A stretch of DNA of 64,000 bases from Allocatelliglobosispora scoriae (lineage in GTDB: Bacteria; Actinomycetota; Actinomycetes; Mycobacteriales; Micromonosporaceae). The position numbers and the translations under genes are program-made. The notes beneath the pieces were generated by a model. It worked only from the letters and a program-made list of their open reading frames with translations. It ran no database searches and had not been told where the DNA came from. The DNA lies in assembly GCF_014204945.1 (NCBI RefSeq), contig NZ_JACHMN010000002.1:1564503-1628502 (forward strand), given 5' to 3'. Positions 28,986 through 39,919 of this stretch are shown piece by piece; the first letter of the stretch is position 1, and the number at the start of each line of letters is the position of its first letter.

Positions 28986-30502
28986 TGACCAATCCGCTGC
29001 GCGATCCGCAGGACCGCCGGCTGCCGAGGATCCCCGAGCCCTGCGCTCTGGTGATCTTCGGCGTCACCGGCGACCTGTCCCGCAAGAAGCTGCTCCCGGC
29101 GATCTACGACCTCGCCAACCGGGGTCTGCTGCCGCCCGGCTTCGTGGTGCTCGGCTTCGCCCGGCGCGACTGGGGCGACGGCGACTTCGAGACCTTCGCC
29201 AAGGAGAACGCGCAGGCCCACGCGCGTACGCCGTGGCGCGAGGAGGTCTGGTCCCGGCTCATCGGCAACGTGAAGTTCGTGGCGGGCTCCTTCGACGACG
29301 ACAACGCCTTCGACGAGCTCGGCCGCACCCTGGACCACCTGCGCGAGACGCACGGCATCCGGGGCAACGCCGCGTTCTACTTCTCGATCCCGCCAGCCGC
29401 CTTCCCGCTCGTGCTCAAGCAGCTCGAGCGCACCGGGATGGCCGACAACGACAAGTCCAACGGCTGGCGCCGGGTCATCGTGGAGAAGCCGTTCGGCAAC
29501 GACCTCGACTCCGCCAAGGAGCTCAACGACCTGGTCGACGACGTCTTCACCGCGGTCGACGTCTTCCGGATCGACCACTACCTGGGCAAGGAGACGGTCC
29601 AGAACATCCTGGCGCTGCGCTTCGCCAACGCCCTGTGGGAGCCGATCTGGAACGCGAAATATGTCGACTCGGTGCAGATCACCATGGCCGAGGACGTCGG
29701 CATCGGCACCCGGGCCGGCTTCTACGACTCCGTCGGCACCGCCCGGGACGTGCTGCAGAACCACCTGCTCCAGCTGCTGTCGCTGATCGCGATGGAGGAG
29801 CCGACCAGCTTCGACGCCACCGAGATCCGCTACGAGAAGCTGAAGGTGCTCCGCGCCATCACGCTCCCGGCCGACATCACCGCCGACACCGTCCGCGGGC
29901 AGTACACGGCCGGCTGGGTGGCGGGTGAGCCCGTCGCAGGCTACCTGGAGGAGGAGAACGTTCCGGCGACCTCCACGACCGAGACCTACGTGGCGGTGAC
30001 CCTCAACATCCAGAACCGCCGCTGGGCGGGCGTGCCCTTCTACATCCGGGCCGGCAAGCGGATGCCGAGGCGGGTCACCGAGGTCGCGGTGCTCTTCAAG
30101 AAGGCGCCCCACCTGCCCTTCCACTCCGACGACGTGGAGCTGCTCGGGCACAACCAGCTCGTCATCCGGGTCCAGCCCGACGAGGGCGTCGTGCTGAAGT
30201 TCGGCTCCAAGGTGCCGGGTACGGCGATGGAGCTGCGCGACATCGCGATGGACTTCTCCTACGGCGAGGCGTTCACGGAGGCGAGCCCGGAGGCGTACGA
30301 GCGGCTCGTTCTCGACGTGCTCCTCGGCGACCGGACGCTCTTCCCGCACGCCGACGAGGTCGAGGAGAGCTGGCGGGTCATCGACCCGCTGGAGGAGGCC
30401 TGGTCCGGCACCACCCCCGCCGATTACCGCGCGGGTGAGTGGGGACCGGCCGAGGCCGACGAGATGCTCGCCCGCAACGGCCGAAGCTGGCGCCGGGCAT
30501 GA
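28985..30502 (+). CDS. zwf: Glucose-6-phosphate dehydrogenase
   Basis: 505 residues from ATG 28985. First oxidative step of the pentose phosphate pathway, making NADPH. The nucleotide-binding loop is [21 protein letters not shown] (about 23-42), the substrate motif is [14 protein letters not shown], and C-terminal beta domain sequence follows to the end. OpcA, required for its assembly in actinobacteria, is encoded next, 28 bases downstream. Confidence 0.97.
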   Translation: MTNPLRDPQDRRLPRIPEPCALVIFGVTGDLSRKKLLPAIYDLANRGLLPPGFVVLGFARRDWGDGDFETFAKENAQAHARTPWREEVWSRLIGNVKFVAGSFDDDNAFDELGRTLDHLRETHGIRGNAAFYFSIPPAAFPLVLKQLERTGMADNDKSNGWRRVIVEKPFGNDLDSAKELNDLVDDVFTAVDVFRIDHYLGKETVQNILALRFANALWEPIWNAKYVDSVQITMAEDVGIGTRAGFYDSVGTARDVLQNHLLQLLSLIAMEEPTSFDATEIRYEKLKVLRAITLPADITADTVRGQYTAGWVAGEPVAGYLEEENVPATSTTETYVAVTLNIQNRRWAGVPFYIRAGKRMPRRVTEVAVLFKKAPHLPFHSDDVELLGHNQLVIRVQPDEGVVLKFGSKVPGTAMELRDIAMDFSYGEAFTEASPEAYERLVLDVLLGDRTLFPHADEVEESWRVIDPLEEAWSGTTPADYRAGEWGPAEADEMLARNGRSWRRA

Positions 30503-30530
30503 TCAACCTAGTGACGGTAAGGGGACTCAC

Positions 30531-31529
30531 GTGCTAGCTCTGTGGGACACGACCGGAGCCGAGGTCGTCCGCAAGCTCGCGGCCGAGCGGCACAGTGCCG
30601 GCGGGGTGGCGAGCGGGCTGGCCCTGACGCTCGTCGTCGTCGTCGACGAGGCCCGCGTCCGGGGGGTGGAGGACGCGGCGACGATCGCCGCGGCATCCCA
30701 CCCGTGCCGGCTGATCATCGTCAGCCGCGCGCTGAAGAACCCGCACCAGACCGGGACCGATGTCGTCGACCGGCTCGACGCCGAGATCATCGTCGGCGGC
30801 CGGCTCGGGCCCTGTGAGGCCGTCGCCCTGCGCATGCACGGACCGCTCGCCTATCACGCCGAGTCGGTCGTCATGCCGCTGCTCGCGCCGGACGTTCCGG
30901 TCGTGACGTGGTGGCACGGCAACCCGCCGGACCGGATCGCCGACGACCCGCTGGGCGTGGTCGCCGAGCGCCGGATCACCGACGTGTCGCAGGCCGAGAA
31001 CCCGCTGGCCGCGCTGCGCCAGCGGGCCGAGGACTACGCGCCCGGCGACACCGACCTCGCCTGGACCCGGATCACCCCGTGGCGCACCCTCCTCGCGGGC
31101 GCGCTCGACACCTCGACCGCACCGGTGACGGCGGCGACCGTGGTGGGCCGTCTGGAGGACCCCAGAGTCTCGCTGCTGGCCGGTTGGCTCGCGTCGCGAC
31201 TGGGGTTGACCCCCACGCTCGAAGCGAGCTCCACGGGCAAACTCGAGCAGGTACGCCTCCGTGTCGGCGACGACGACCTCACCCTCACCCGGAGCAACGG
31301 CACCTGCCTGCTGACCCGGACCGGGGTCGGCGACCGTACGCTGCCGCTGGTGACCCGGCGCCTCGGTGACGAGCTCGCGGAGGAGCTGCGCCGCCTCGAC
31401 GCCGACCAGCCCTACGCCGCCGCGTTGAGCGCCGCGACGGGCGTGACCGGTCTCAGCGACCGGGCCGCGGTTCGCGGGTTGAGCCAGAAGGCGGAGCGCC
31501 GTCAAGCCACGGTGAAGGTGCCTGCATGA
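30531..31529 (+). CDS. opcA: Glucose-6-phosphate dehydrogenase assembly protein OpcA
   Basis: 332 residues from GTG 30531; AAGGGG lies 6 bases before it, which rejects an earlier in-frame ATG at 30435. OpcA is an allosteric partner needed for active Zwf in cyanobacteria and actinobacteria. Recognised from order and sequence blocks such as SGLALTLVVVVDEARVRGVEDAATIAAASHPCRLIIVSR and DVPVVTWWHGNPPDRIADDPLG. Stop overlaps pgl start (ATGA). Confidence 0.95.
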   Translation: MLALWDTTGAEVVRKLAAERHSAGGVASGLALTLVVVVDEARVRGVEDAATIAAASHPCRLIIVSRALKNPHQTGTDVVDRLDAEIIVGGRLGPCEAVALRMHGPLAYHAESVVMPLLAPDVPVVTWWHGNPPDRIADDPLGVVAERRITDVSQAENPLAALRQRAEDYAPGDTDLAWTRITPWRTLLAGALDTSTAPVTAATVVGRLEDPRVSLLAGWLASRLGLTPTLEASSTGKLEQVRLRVGDDDLTLTRSNGTCLLTRTGVGDRTLPLVTRRLGDELAEELRRLDADQPYAAALSAATGVTGLSDRAAVRGLSQKAERRQATVKVPA

Positions 31530-32296
31530 GCACCGAGCACCAGCTCATCGTGCACGCCGACGCGGCGCTGCTGGCGGAGGCGGTGGCGGCCCGGATGCTG
31601 GTGCGCCTCCTCGACGCCCAGTCGGCCCGCGGGACGGCGAGCGTCGTGCTGACCGGGGGCCGGGTGGCCGCAGCGGTCTACCGGGCCGTCGCGGCGAGCC
31701 CGGCCGCAGGCGCGGTCGACTGGTCGAAGGTCGACATCTGGTGGGGTGACGAGCGCTTCCTGCCCTCGGGCGACCCGGAGCGCAACGAGACCCAGGCCAG
31801 GGCTGCCCTGCTCGACGCGGTGCCGCTCGACCCGGCCCGGATCCACCCGATGCCCGCCACCGACGGCCCCGACGGCGACGACCCCGAGGCGGCGGCGGCG
31901 CGCTACGCGGCGGAGCTGGCGGCGGCCGCCCACGGTTCGGCGGCACTCCCCCCGTTCGACCTGCTGCTGCTCGGTGTGGGCGAGGACGGGCACGTGGCCT
32001 CGGTCTTCCCGGAGCAGCCGGCCGTCCACGACACCCGCACCGTGACCGCCGTCCGCGGCGCGCCGAAACCACCGCCGGTGCGGATCACCCTGACCCCGCC
32101 GACGATCAACACGGCGGAGGAGGTCTGGCTGATCGCGGCCGGGCCGGACAAGGCCGCTGCGGTCGGGATGGCGGTCGGCGGTGCCGGTGCCGTCCAGATC
32201 CCCGCAGCGGGCGTCGGCGGCCTGCACCGCACGCTGTGGCTGCTCGACCGGGCGGCGGCGGCCGAGGTCCCGGCGACCGCGGTGACTCTGCGCTGA
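31526..32296 (+). CDS. pgl: 6-phosphogluconolactonase
   Basis: 256 residues. Hydrolyses 6-phosphogluconolactone from Zwf. The short DevB-type enzyme has the motif VDIWWGDERFLPSGDPERNETQA (about 71-93) and GVGEDGHVASVFPEQPA with its catalytic His. Last gene of the pentose-phosphate operon; a bidirectional terminator follows. No gnd gene is present in this operon. Confidence 0.95.
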   Translation: MSTEHQLIVHADAALLAEAVAARMLVRLLDAQSARGTASVVLTGGRVAAAVYRAVAASPAAGAVDWSKVDIWWGDERFLPSGDPERNETQARAALLDAVPLDPARIHPMPATDGPDGDDPEAAAARYAAELAAAAHGSAALPPFDLLLLGVGEDGHVASVFPEQPAVHDTRTVTAVRGAPKPPPVRITLTPPTINTAEEVWLIAAGPDKAAAVGMAVGGAGAVQIPAAGVGGLHRTLWLLDRAAAAEVPATAVTLR

Positions 32297-32319
32297 AGCC
32301 CCGCCCGGCACCGACAACG

Positions 32320-32354
32320 AAGGGCCGCCCCGGTGACTCACCGGTGCGGCCCTT
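32320..32354. terminator. Bidirectional hairpin terminator between pgl and secG
   Basis: A 9-bp outer stem AAGGGCCGC/GCGGCCCTT encloses a second stem CCGGTGA/TCACCGG. It sits between convergent genes and ends with A/T-rich flanks on each side, so it can end transcripts from both strands. Confidence 0.85.
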
Positions 32355-32368
32355 TCGCTGAGGGATCC

Positions 32369-32623
32369 CTACGTCGCGATCTCCAGCTTCAGCCAGAGGC
32401 CGAGGAAGATGATGCAGGCAAGCCAGACGATGCCGACGAGCACGGTGTAGCGGTCCAGGTTCTTCTCCGCCACCGACGAGCCGGCGAGGTTCGACGAGAC
32501 ACCACCGCCGAACATGCTCGACAGACCGCCTCCCTTGCCACGGTGCAGCAAGATCAGCATGGTGAGCAGTCCGCTCGTGATGATCAGAATCACGATTGCC
32601 GTATAGGCGAACGCGATCGGCAT
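32369..32623 (-). CDS. secG: Preprotein translocase subunit SecG
   Basis: 84 residues from ATG 32623. Two hydrophobic spans (AYTAIVILIITSGLLTMLILL and LVGIVWLACIIFLGLWLKL) flank the conserved loop HRGKGGGLSSMFGGGVSSNLAGSSVAEKNLDRYT, the SecG signature. Accessory part of SecYEG export channel. Normally beside tpiA in actinobacteria; here an extra gene separates them. Confidence 0.95.
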   Translation of the reverse strand: MPIAFAYTAIVILIITSGLLTMLILLHRGKGGGLSSMFGGGVSSNLAGSSVAEKNLDRYTVLVGIVWLACIIFLGLWLKLEIAT

Positions 32624-32741
32624 GGGGTCAGTCCTCTCCGTGGTGTTGCATCGGAGCAACAATAGCGGTCAACGCGGCATAGCCAAACAGTGGACCAAGA
32701 CCAAGCTGCGCCGAGCGCGGCGAGGCTTGCGGCATGGTCGT

Positions 32742-34502
32742 TTACGCGGCTCCGGAGATCCCCGCGTTGATCAGACCCAGTGCCGAAAGGTCGGGTTGAC
32801 CGAATTGGGAGTGGATAAACGCTCCCGTCACGTTTGAGCCGTAAAGCCGCAGGGCCTTCGGGTACATCACCGGCACCACGACCGCCAGCTCGGCGATCTT
32901 CTGGTCCAGCTCGCCCCACATCAGATACTGCTGGCTGAGGTCCGGCTCCGCCAGCGCGTCGTCGATCCGCTTGTTGACATCCTCGTCCTGCAGGAACGAG
33001 TAGTTGCTCATGCTGCTCAGGACGCCGGGCCGCTGCACGACCGACCCGTCGAACAGCGGCTGCATCACCGCGGAACCGTTGGGGAAGTCGGGCACCCAGC
33101 CCGCGTAGAGCATGTGATAGGGGCCGCCCGAGTCGGAGATGTCGTTCCAGTAGCCCGCGCTCGACACCGGCACGGCCTCGACCTGGATGTTCAGCCGCAT
33201 ATACGCCTCGACCACGGTCTTCATGTAGCGGACGATCTGCGGCTGGTTCCGGTAGGCGATCTTCAGCTTCTTGGGGCAGGTCTTGCCGGACTTCTCCGCC
33301 TGGTCCAGCAGCTCACTGGCCTTGGTGGGATCCCCGTCCGGGTTCGCCGCGGTGTTGTAGAGGTCGAACTCCTTGTGCGCGGCGAGGCTCGGCGGGATCA
33401 TCGTCGTGGCCAGCTCGCCCATGATCGCGCCGCCGACCGCCGTGCGCCAGCGCCGCTTGTTGAAGGCGTAGACCAGGGCCTGACGGCAGATCAGATCGGG
33501 CACGGTCTTGGTGTTGATCGCGAAGTAGCGGACCGAACCGGCGAGGCCGCCCGCCGTACGCGCCGACAGATCGGGGTCGTTGACGACCTGCTGGACGAAG
33601 TTGGGGGCCACGTCGTTGTCGAGCATCACCGTCGAGGCGTCCTCGCCCTGATCGGCGATGATCGCGTTCGTCACGGCTGCGACATCGGGGTTGGCGTCGA
33701 TGACGACCTTGTCCGGGAACGCCTTGCGTACCGTGTCGCTGTCACGGCTCCAGAACTCGTTGCGAACCAGCGTGAGCTGCTTGTTACCGGTACGCGGAGC
33801 CACCTTGTAGGGCCCGTTCGAGAACGGCGCCAGGTCGTACTTGGCCCGGTCGAGACCGTCCTGCGCCTGCGGGACCGGGGAGAACTCGCTCAGCGCCACC
33901 ACGTAGCCGAAGTCACCCACGGGCTGCTTGAGCCGGTACTGGATGGTCCTCGCGTCCAGGCACTCCACCGAGGCGAGCCCGGCACCCTCGTTGTTCGTGC
34001 CGAACAGCGGTCCCTGGTAGGAGCCGCCGGGGTTCTCCAGGTACTTCAGGGCATAGCGGAGGCTGCCGAAATCGCCGTCCTTGATGAAGTTGCGCTCGAC
34101 GCCGTACTTCAGCTGGCTGCAGTTGATCGCCGTGCCGTCCTGCCACTTCACGTTGTCGCGAAGCTTGAACTCCCAGACCCGGTTGCCCTGGCTCGGACGG
34201 CCGACGTCGGTGGCGAGGTCGGGCACCAGCTCGCTCGACGCGGAGCCGGGCTCGGACTTGAACGTCGTCAACGAGCGCGTCAGCAGGCGGCTGATGTTCG
34301 CATCGGTGGCCGCTGTGATCTTCTGCGGGTCGAGGTGATCCGGCAGGTTGGCGACGACCACGCGCAGCGTGCCACCCTGCGAGGCCGGTTTCGCCTGATC
34401 CGTGGCCGCGGCCGAATCGCACGCGGCGACGAGGAAGAGCAGGGCAGTTGCAGCGCCGGCGAAACGGCGTGTTCGCCGGGCGCCGTGACGGGGTGCGAGC
34501 AT
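32742..34502 (-). CDS. Orphan family 5 (oligopeptide-type) ABC substrate-binding lipoprotein
   Basis: 586 residues. Lipobox FLVAAC with Cys28 after an Arg-rich start. SBP family 5 features: GGTLRVVVANLPDHLDPQKIT, VWEFKLRDNVKWQDGTAIN and SNGPYKVAPRTGNKQLTLVRNEFW. Members bind peptides, nickel or sugars for uptake. No permease or ATPase genes are within reach in this window, so it must work with components elsewhere or act as a sensor. It sits between tpiA and secG; a perfect 26-bp inverted repeat lies just upstream of its start. Confidence 0.92.
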   Translation of the reverse strand: MLAPRHGARRTRRFAGAATALLFLVAACDSAAATDQAKPASQGGTLRVVVANLPDHLDPQKITAATDANISRLLTRSLTTFKSEPGSASSELVPDLATDVGRPSQGNRVWEFKLRDNVKWQDGTAINCSQLKYGVERNFIKDGDFGSLRYALKYLENPGGSYQGPLFGTNNEGAGLASVECLDARTIQYRLKQPVGDFGYVVALSEFSPVPQAQDGLDRAKYDLAPFSNGPYKVAPRTGNKQLTLVRNEFWSRDSDTVRKAFPDKVVIDANPDVAAVTNAIIADQGEDASTVMLDNDVAPNFVQQVVNDPDLSARTAGGLAGSVRYFAINTKTVPDLICRQALVYAFNKRRWRTAVGGAIMGELATTMIPPSLAAHKEFDLYNTAANPDGDPTKASELLDQAEKSGKTCPKKLKIAYRNQPQIVRYMKTVVEAYMRLNIQVEAVPVSSAGYWNDISDSGGPYHMLYAGWVPDFPNGSAVMQPLFDGSVVQRPGVLSSMSNYSFLQDEDVNKRIDDALAEPDLSQQYLMWGELDQKIAELAVVVPVMYPKALRLYGSNVTGAFIHSQFGQPDLSALGLINAGISGAA

Positions 34503-34636
34503 TGTCGTCCTCAGGCGGGGGTGGTCGTGATGGACGTGGACACTTTATGCCGCCGTGCGGTCCAGGTCGAAGTCGGGAGCCGGATCGCAACAAACCACCC
34601 ACGCCCCGTTCCCCCAGCGCTACGCAGCGCACGCAG

Positions 34637-34709
34637 AAGGGGCAACTCTTCAAGAGTTGTTGCTTCAGGCCGCCAGGCCTTAACAACAACTCTTGAAGAG
34701 TTGCCCCTT
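34637..34709. repeat. Perfect 26-bp inverted repeat containing two copies of the 17-bp palindrome
   Basis: Arms 34637-34662 and 34684-34709 pair over all 26 bases, around a 21-base loop that itself contains AGGCC/GGCCT. Each arm contains CAACTCTT-N-AAGAGTTG, itself a palindrome, so the locus can form a cruciform or a long hairpin. It lies between tpiA (ends 34724, minus) and the orphan binding-protein gene (starts 34502, minus). As an RNA hairpin it would end tpiA transcripts. Confidence 0.85.
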
Positions 34710-34723
34710 TCGGGAAGGCAGGG

Positions 34724-35503
34724 TCAGCCGGCGAAGCGGACGATGCCGACGAACTCGTCGACGATCAGAGCCGCACCGCCGACCAGGGCGCCGTCCACGT
34801 CGGGCTGCGCCATGATGTCGGCCGCGTTGCTGGCCTTGACCGAGCCGCCGTAGAGCACGCGCACGATCCCGGCGGTCTCCGCGCCGAACGTCTCGGTGAG
34901 GCGGGCCCGGATCGCGCCGATCACCTCCTGCGCGTTCTCCGGCGTCGCGGTGCGGCCGGTGCCGATGGCCCAGACCGGCTCGTACGCCACGACGACCTTC
35001 TCGACCTGCTCCGACTTGAGCCCGTCGAGAGCCGCGTCGAGCTGGGCGAGGGTGTGCTCCACGTGGGTGCCCGCCTCGCGGACGTCGAGCGGCTCGCCGA
35101 CGCAGAGGATCGGGGCGAGCTCGTTGGCGAGCGCGGCCTTCACCTTGGCGTTGACCAGCGCGTCGTCCTCGTTGTGGTAGGCACGCCGCTCGGAGTGGCC
35201 GACGACGACATACTGGCAGCCGAGCTTCGCCAGCATCGCGCCCGAGATCTCGCCGGTGTAGGCGCCCGAGACGTGCGCCGACAGGTCCTGCGCGCCGTAG
35301 CCGAGCAGCAGCTTGTCGCCGTCGATCAGGGTCTGCACGCCGCGGAGGTCCGTGAACGGTGGCAGCACGACCACCTCGACATCGGTGAGCTGCTTCTCGT
35401 TGAGGCTGAAGGCGAGCTTCTGCGTCAGCGAGATCGCCTCGAGGTGGTTGAGGTTCATCTTCCAGTTGCCGGCCATCAGGGGCCGGCGGGCGGCGTTTGC
35501 CAT
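34724..35503 (-). CDS. tpiA: Triosephosphate isomerase
   Basis: 259 residues, usual length. Interconverts glyceraldehyde-3-P and DHAP. Motifs: the N-terminal [17 protein letters not shown], the catalytic His in [11 protein letters not shown] and the catalytic Glu in [22 protein letters not shown], then [16 protein letters not shown]. Start overlaps pgk stop as TGATG. Confidence 0.97.
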   Translation of the reverse strand: MANAARRPLMAGNWKMNLNHLEAISLTQKLAFSLNEKQLTDVEVVVLPPFTDLRGVQTLIDGDKLLLGYGAQDLSAHVSGAYTGEISGAMLAKLGCQYVVVGHSERRAYHNEDDALVNAKVKAALANELAPILCVGEPLDVREAGTHVEHTLAQLDAALDGLKSEQVEKVVVAYEPVWAIGTGRTATPENAQEVIGAIRARLTETFGAETAGIVRVLYGGSVKASNAADIMAQPDVDGALVGGAALIVDEFVGIVRFAG

Positions 35504-36701
35504 CAGTTCTCCAGAGCGGACAGGCCGGGCAGGGTCTTGCCCTCGAGATATTCCAGGGACGCGCCGCCACCGGTCGAGATGTGGCCGAAGCCGGACTCGT
35601 CGATGCCGAGCGCTCGCACTGCGGCGGCCGAGTCACCGCCGCCGACGACCGTGAGGCCGTCGACCTTGGTGATCGCCTCGGCAACGCCCCGGGTGCCGGC
35701 CGCGAACGGCGCGAGCTCGAAGACGCCCATCGGGCCGTTCCAGAAGACGGTCTTGGCACTGCTCACCGCGTCGGCGAAGAGCGCGACCGAGTCGGGGCCG
35801 ATGTCGAGGCCGAGCCAGCCGTCGGGGATCTCGGTCGCCGGGACCGTCCGCACCGAGGCGTCGGCCGCGAACTTGTCCGCGATCACCACGCCGGTCGGCA
35901 GCACGATCTTGTCGCCGCCGCGCTCCAGCAGGTCACGGCAGGTCTCGACCATCTCGTCCTGGAGCAGCGAGCCGCCCACGGAGTAACCCTGAGCCTTGAG
36001 GAAGGTGAAGCACATCCCGCCGCCGATCAGCAGCTTCTCCACCTTGGGCAGGAGCGACTCGATGACGGCGAGCTTGTCGGAGACCTTCGATCCGCCGAGG
36101 ATCACGACATAGGGCCGGGCCGGGTCGGTGGTGAGCGCGCGCAGCACCTCGACCTCGCGCAGCACCAGGCCGCCCGCGTAGTGCGGGAGCCGGGCCGGCA
36201 CGTCGAAGACGCTGGCGTGCTTGCGGTGCACCGCGCCGAAGGCGTCGTCGACGTAGACGTCGGCGAAGGCGGCGAGCTGGTCGGCGAAGGCGCCGCGCTC
36301 GGCGTCGTCCTTGCTGGTCTCGCCCGCGTTGAAGCGCAGGTTCTCCAGGAGGGCGACGTGGCCGTCGGCGAGCTCGCCGACGACGGAGGCAGCCGACTCG
36401 CCGACCGTGTCCGACGCGAAGACCACGGCGGAGCCCAGCAGGTCGCGCAGGCGCTCGGCGACCGGAGCCAGCGTGTAAGCCGGGTCCGGCGCGCCCTTCG
36501 GGCGGCCGAGGTGCGAGATGACGATGACCTTGGCACCCGCGTCACGCAGGGCGACCACGGTGGGGAGCACCGCCCGGATCCGGCCGTCGTCGGCGATCTC
36601 CACCGGCGACGACCCCTTGACGAAGGGGACGTTCAGGTCGGCGCGCACGAGCACGCGCCGACCTGAAACACCCTCGCTGAGCAGGTCAGCAAGCGACTTC
36701 A

Positions 36702-36702
<1 letters not shown>
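35503..36702 (-). CDS. pgk: Phosphoglycerate kinase
   Basis: 399 residues from ATG 36702, chosen because it overlaps the gap stop by one base (TGATG) and starts at the conserved MKSLADLL. Glycolytic ATP-forming kinase. Motifs: [51 protein letters not shown], and the nucleotide site [14 protein letters not shown]. Earlier in-frame codons to 36774 lie inside gap and are rejected. Confidence 0.97.
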
Positions 36703-37847
<1,145 letters not shown>

Positions 37848-37923
37848 TCAGGCCGCGGTTTGGCCGGTTGTCCGGCAGCGTCGCCTTCCGTAACGACCCT
37901 AGCCCACCGGGGTGATCCGAGTA

Positions 37924-38904
37924 CTAGCAGGCCAGCATTTCCGGTGTGACGGCCGCCTCAGTGTCGGGGATGCCAAGATCCCTTGCCCGCTTGTCGGCCA
38001 GGGCCAGCAGCCTGCGGATGCGTCCGGCGATCGCGTCCTTGGTCAGCGGCGGGTCCGCGAGGGCCCCCAGCTCCTCCAGGGACGCCTGCCGGTGCTCCAG
38101 CCGCAGCCGGCCGGCACTGGTCAGATGGTTGGGCGCATCCTCCGCCAGGATCTCCAGCGCTCTGGTCACCCGGGCCGCCGCGGCGACCGCCGCCCTCGCC
38201 GAGCGGCGGAGGTTGGCGTCGTCGAAGTTGGCGAGGCGGTTGGCGGTGGCGCGCACCTCACGGCGTACCCGCCGCTCCTCCCAGGCGAGCACGCTGGCGT
38301 GCGCGCCGATGCGGGTGAGCAGCGCGGCGATCGCGTCGCCGTCCTTGACCACGACCCGGTCGACGCCGCGGACCTCGCGGGCCTTCGCCACGATGCCGAG
38401 CCGCCGGGCGGCGCCGACCAGCGCGAGCGCCGACTCCGGACCCGGGCAGGTGATCTCCATCGCGGAGGACCGGCCGGGTTCGGTGAGCGAGCCGTGCGCC
38501 ATGAAGGCACCCCGCCACGCCGCCACCGCACAGCAGATGTTCGCCGAGACGACGTGCGGGGGCAGCCCCCGCACGGGCCGTCCGCGCACGTCGAGCAGGC
38601 CGGTCTGGCGTGCGAGCGCCTCGCCGTCCTTCACCACCCGCACGATGTAGTGGCTGCCCTTGCGCAGCCCGCCAGAGGCGAGAATGTGAATCTCACTCTG
38701 GTAGCCGTAGAGATCCGCGACCGTGCTGCGCAGGCGCCGTGCGACGGCACCCGTGTCCAGCTCCGCCTCGACCACTACCCGGCCGGAGACGATGTGCAGG
38801 CCGCCCGCGAAGCGAAGCAGAGCGGCCATCTCGGACCGCCGGCAACAGGGTTTGGGCACGTCGACCCTGCTCAGCTCGTCTTTGACCGCTGCGGTCATCG
38901 CCAT
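37924..38904 (-). CDS. whiA: Sporulation transcription factor WhiA
   Basis: 326 residues from ATG 38904 ([14 protein letters not shown]), preceded by GAGGTGA. Earlier codons up to 39012 lie in yvcK and its flank and are rejected. WhiA combines a degenerate LAGLIDADG endonuclease-like fold (about 20-220) with a C-terminal helix-turn-helix ([41 protein letters not shown]). It works with WhiB in Streptomyces sporulation septation and is widespread in Gram positives, so it does not prove sporulation here. Confidence 0.97.
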   Translation of the reverse strand: MAMTAAVKDELSRVDVPKPCCRRSEMAALLRFAGGLHIVSGRVVVEAELDTGAVARRLRSTVADLYGYQSEIHILASGGLRKGSHYIVRVVKDGEALARQTGLLDVRGRPVRGLPPHVVSANICCAVAAWRGAFMAHGSLTEPGRSSAMEITCPGPESALALVGAARRLGIVAKAREVRGVDRVVVKDGDAIAALLTRIGAHASVLAWEERRVRREVRATANRLANFDDANLRRSARAAVAAAARVTRALEILAEDAPNHLTSAGRLRLEHRQASLEELGALADPPLTKDAIAGRIRRLLALADKRARDLGIPDTEAAVTPEMLAC

Positions 38905-38971
38905 TGTGTCGTCACCTCGGGGCCGAAGAGTGTGGATTGCATCATCAGAAAGCAACCAACGAGTCTGATGA

Positions 38972-39916
38972 TTAACGACTGGTGCGCAGGAGTGGCACCA
39001 GTGCGGAGCCAAGGGCGGCCGGATCGTGTCGTGCGGTGCCGTCTCCGACGGCGACCGGCGCGAGCGCGAGCCGAGCTCCCAGCGTTTCCGCCGCGGCAGC
39101 CACTGGTCGTGGGTCTCCCACGGCAGTGGTGTCCGCTAGAACAATATCCGCCCGAAAATCAGCCAGGTAACGGGTCAAGGCCCCAAGATGGTCGGCAAGC
39201 GACAATCCGCCGGTTTCCTGGTCAGGTGCCAAATTAAGGGTGACGAGTTTGCGGGCCTTGCTCGCCACGATCGCGCGGGCCAGCTCGGGCACGAGCAGAT
39301 GCGGGATGACCGACGTATACCAACTCCCCGGCCCGAAGATCAGCCAGTCGGCCTGGCCGATCACCGAGAGCACCTCGGGGCAGGCGTCGGGTCGGGCCGG
39401 GTTCAGCCGGAGATTCTCGATCCGGCCCGGCGAGACCGCGACCTCGTGCTGCCCGACGACCGTGACGGCCTTGTCCGGATGGCGGGGGTCGGCGCCGACC
39501 ACCTCGGCCTCCAGACTCACCGGTTCGCGTGACATCGGCAGCACCCGGCCCACCGCGCGCAGCATCGCCCCGGCGTGATCGAGGGCCGCGACCGGGTCCC
39601 CCAGCTGCTCCATCAGGCCGTGCAGGACGAGGTTGCCGACGGGGTGACCGCTGAGCGGGTCTTCGCCCGTGAAGCGGTGCTGGAAGAGGCGCGCGGATCT
39701 GGTGCTCACCGGGTCGTCCCCGGCCAGCGCCGCGAGGGCCTGCCGCAGGTCGCCGGGGGGCAGGGCGCCCCGGTCGACGCGGAGCCGCCCGCTGGAGCCG
39801 CCGTTGTCGGCGACCGTGACGACTGCTGTGATCAGCAACGGGTGGTGGTCACTGCGGCGAAGCGCTCGCAGCGAGGCGCTCAGCCCCGTGCCGCCGCCGA
39901 AGGCAACGATCTTCAC
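38972..39916 (-). CDS. yvcK: Gluconeogenesis factor YvcK (CofD-like)
   Basis: 314 residues. Family of UPF0052/CofD-like proteins that act in carbon source use and cell-wall control. Starts [18 protein letters not shown], with [28 protein letters not shown] downstream; these are the diagnostic blocks. Third in the conserved order uvrC-rapZ-yvcK-whiA. Its stop lies in a small hairpin (ATCATCAG/CTGATGAT, 38941-38972). The gap to rapZ is only 3 bases. Confidence 0.96.
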   Translation of the reverse strand: MKIVAFGGGTGLSASLRALRRSDHHPLLITAVVTVADNGGSSGRLRVDRGALPPGDLRQALAALAGDDPVSTRSARLFQHRFTGEDPLSGHPVGNLVLHGLMEQLGDPVAALDHAGAMLRAVGRVLPMSREPVSLEAEVVGADPRHPDKAVTVVGQHEVAVSPGRIENLRLNPARPDACPEVLSVIGQADWLIFGPGSWYTSVIPHLLVPELARAIVASKARKLVTLNLAPDQETGGLSLADHLGALTRYLADFRADIVLADTTAVGDPRPVAAAAETLGARLALAPVAVGDGTARHDPAALGSALVPLLRTSR

Positions 39917-39919
39917 CGG

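Noticed and set aside
27497-30502. Very long plus-strand open reading ending with zwf
   Set aside because: Only the part from 28985 is zwf. The upstream part is a frame shadow of pgi with Arg/Ala-rich, low-complexity translation.
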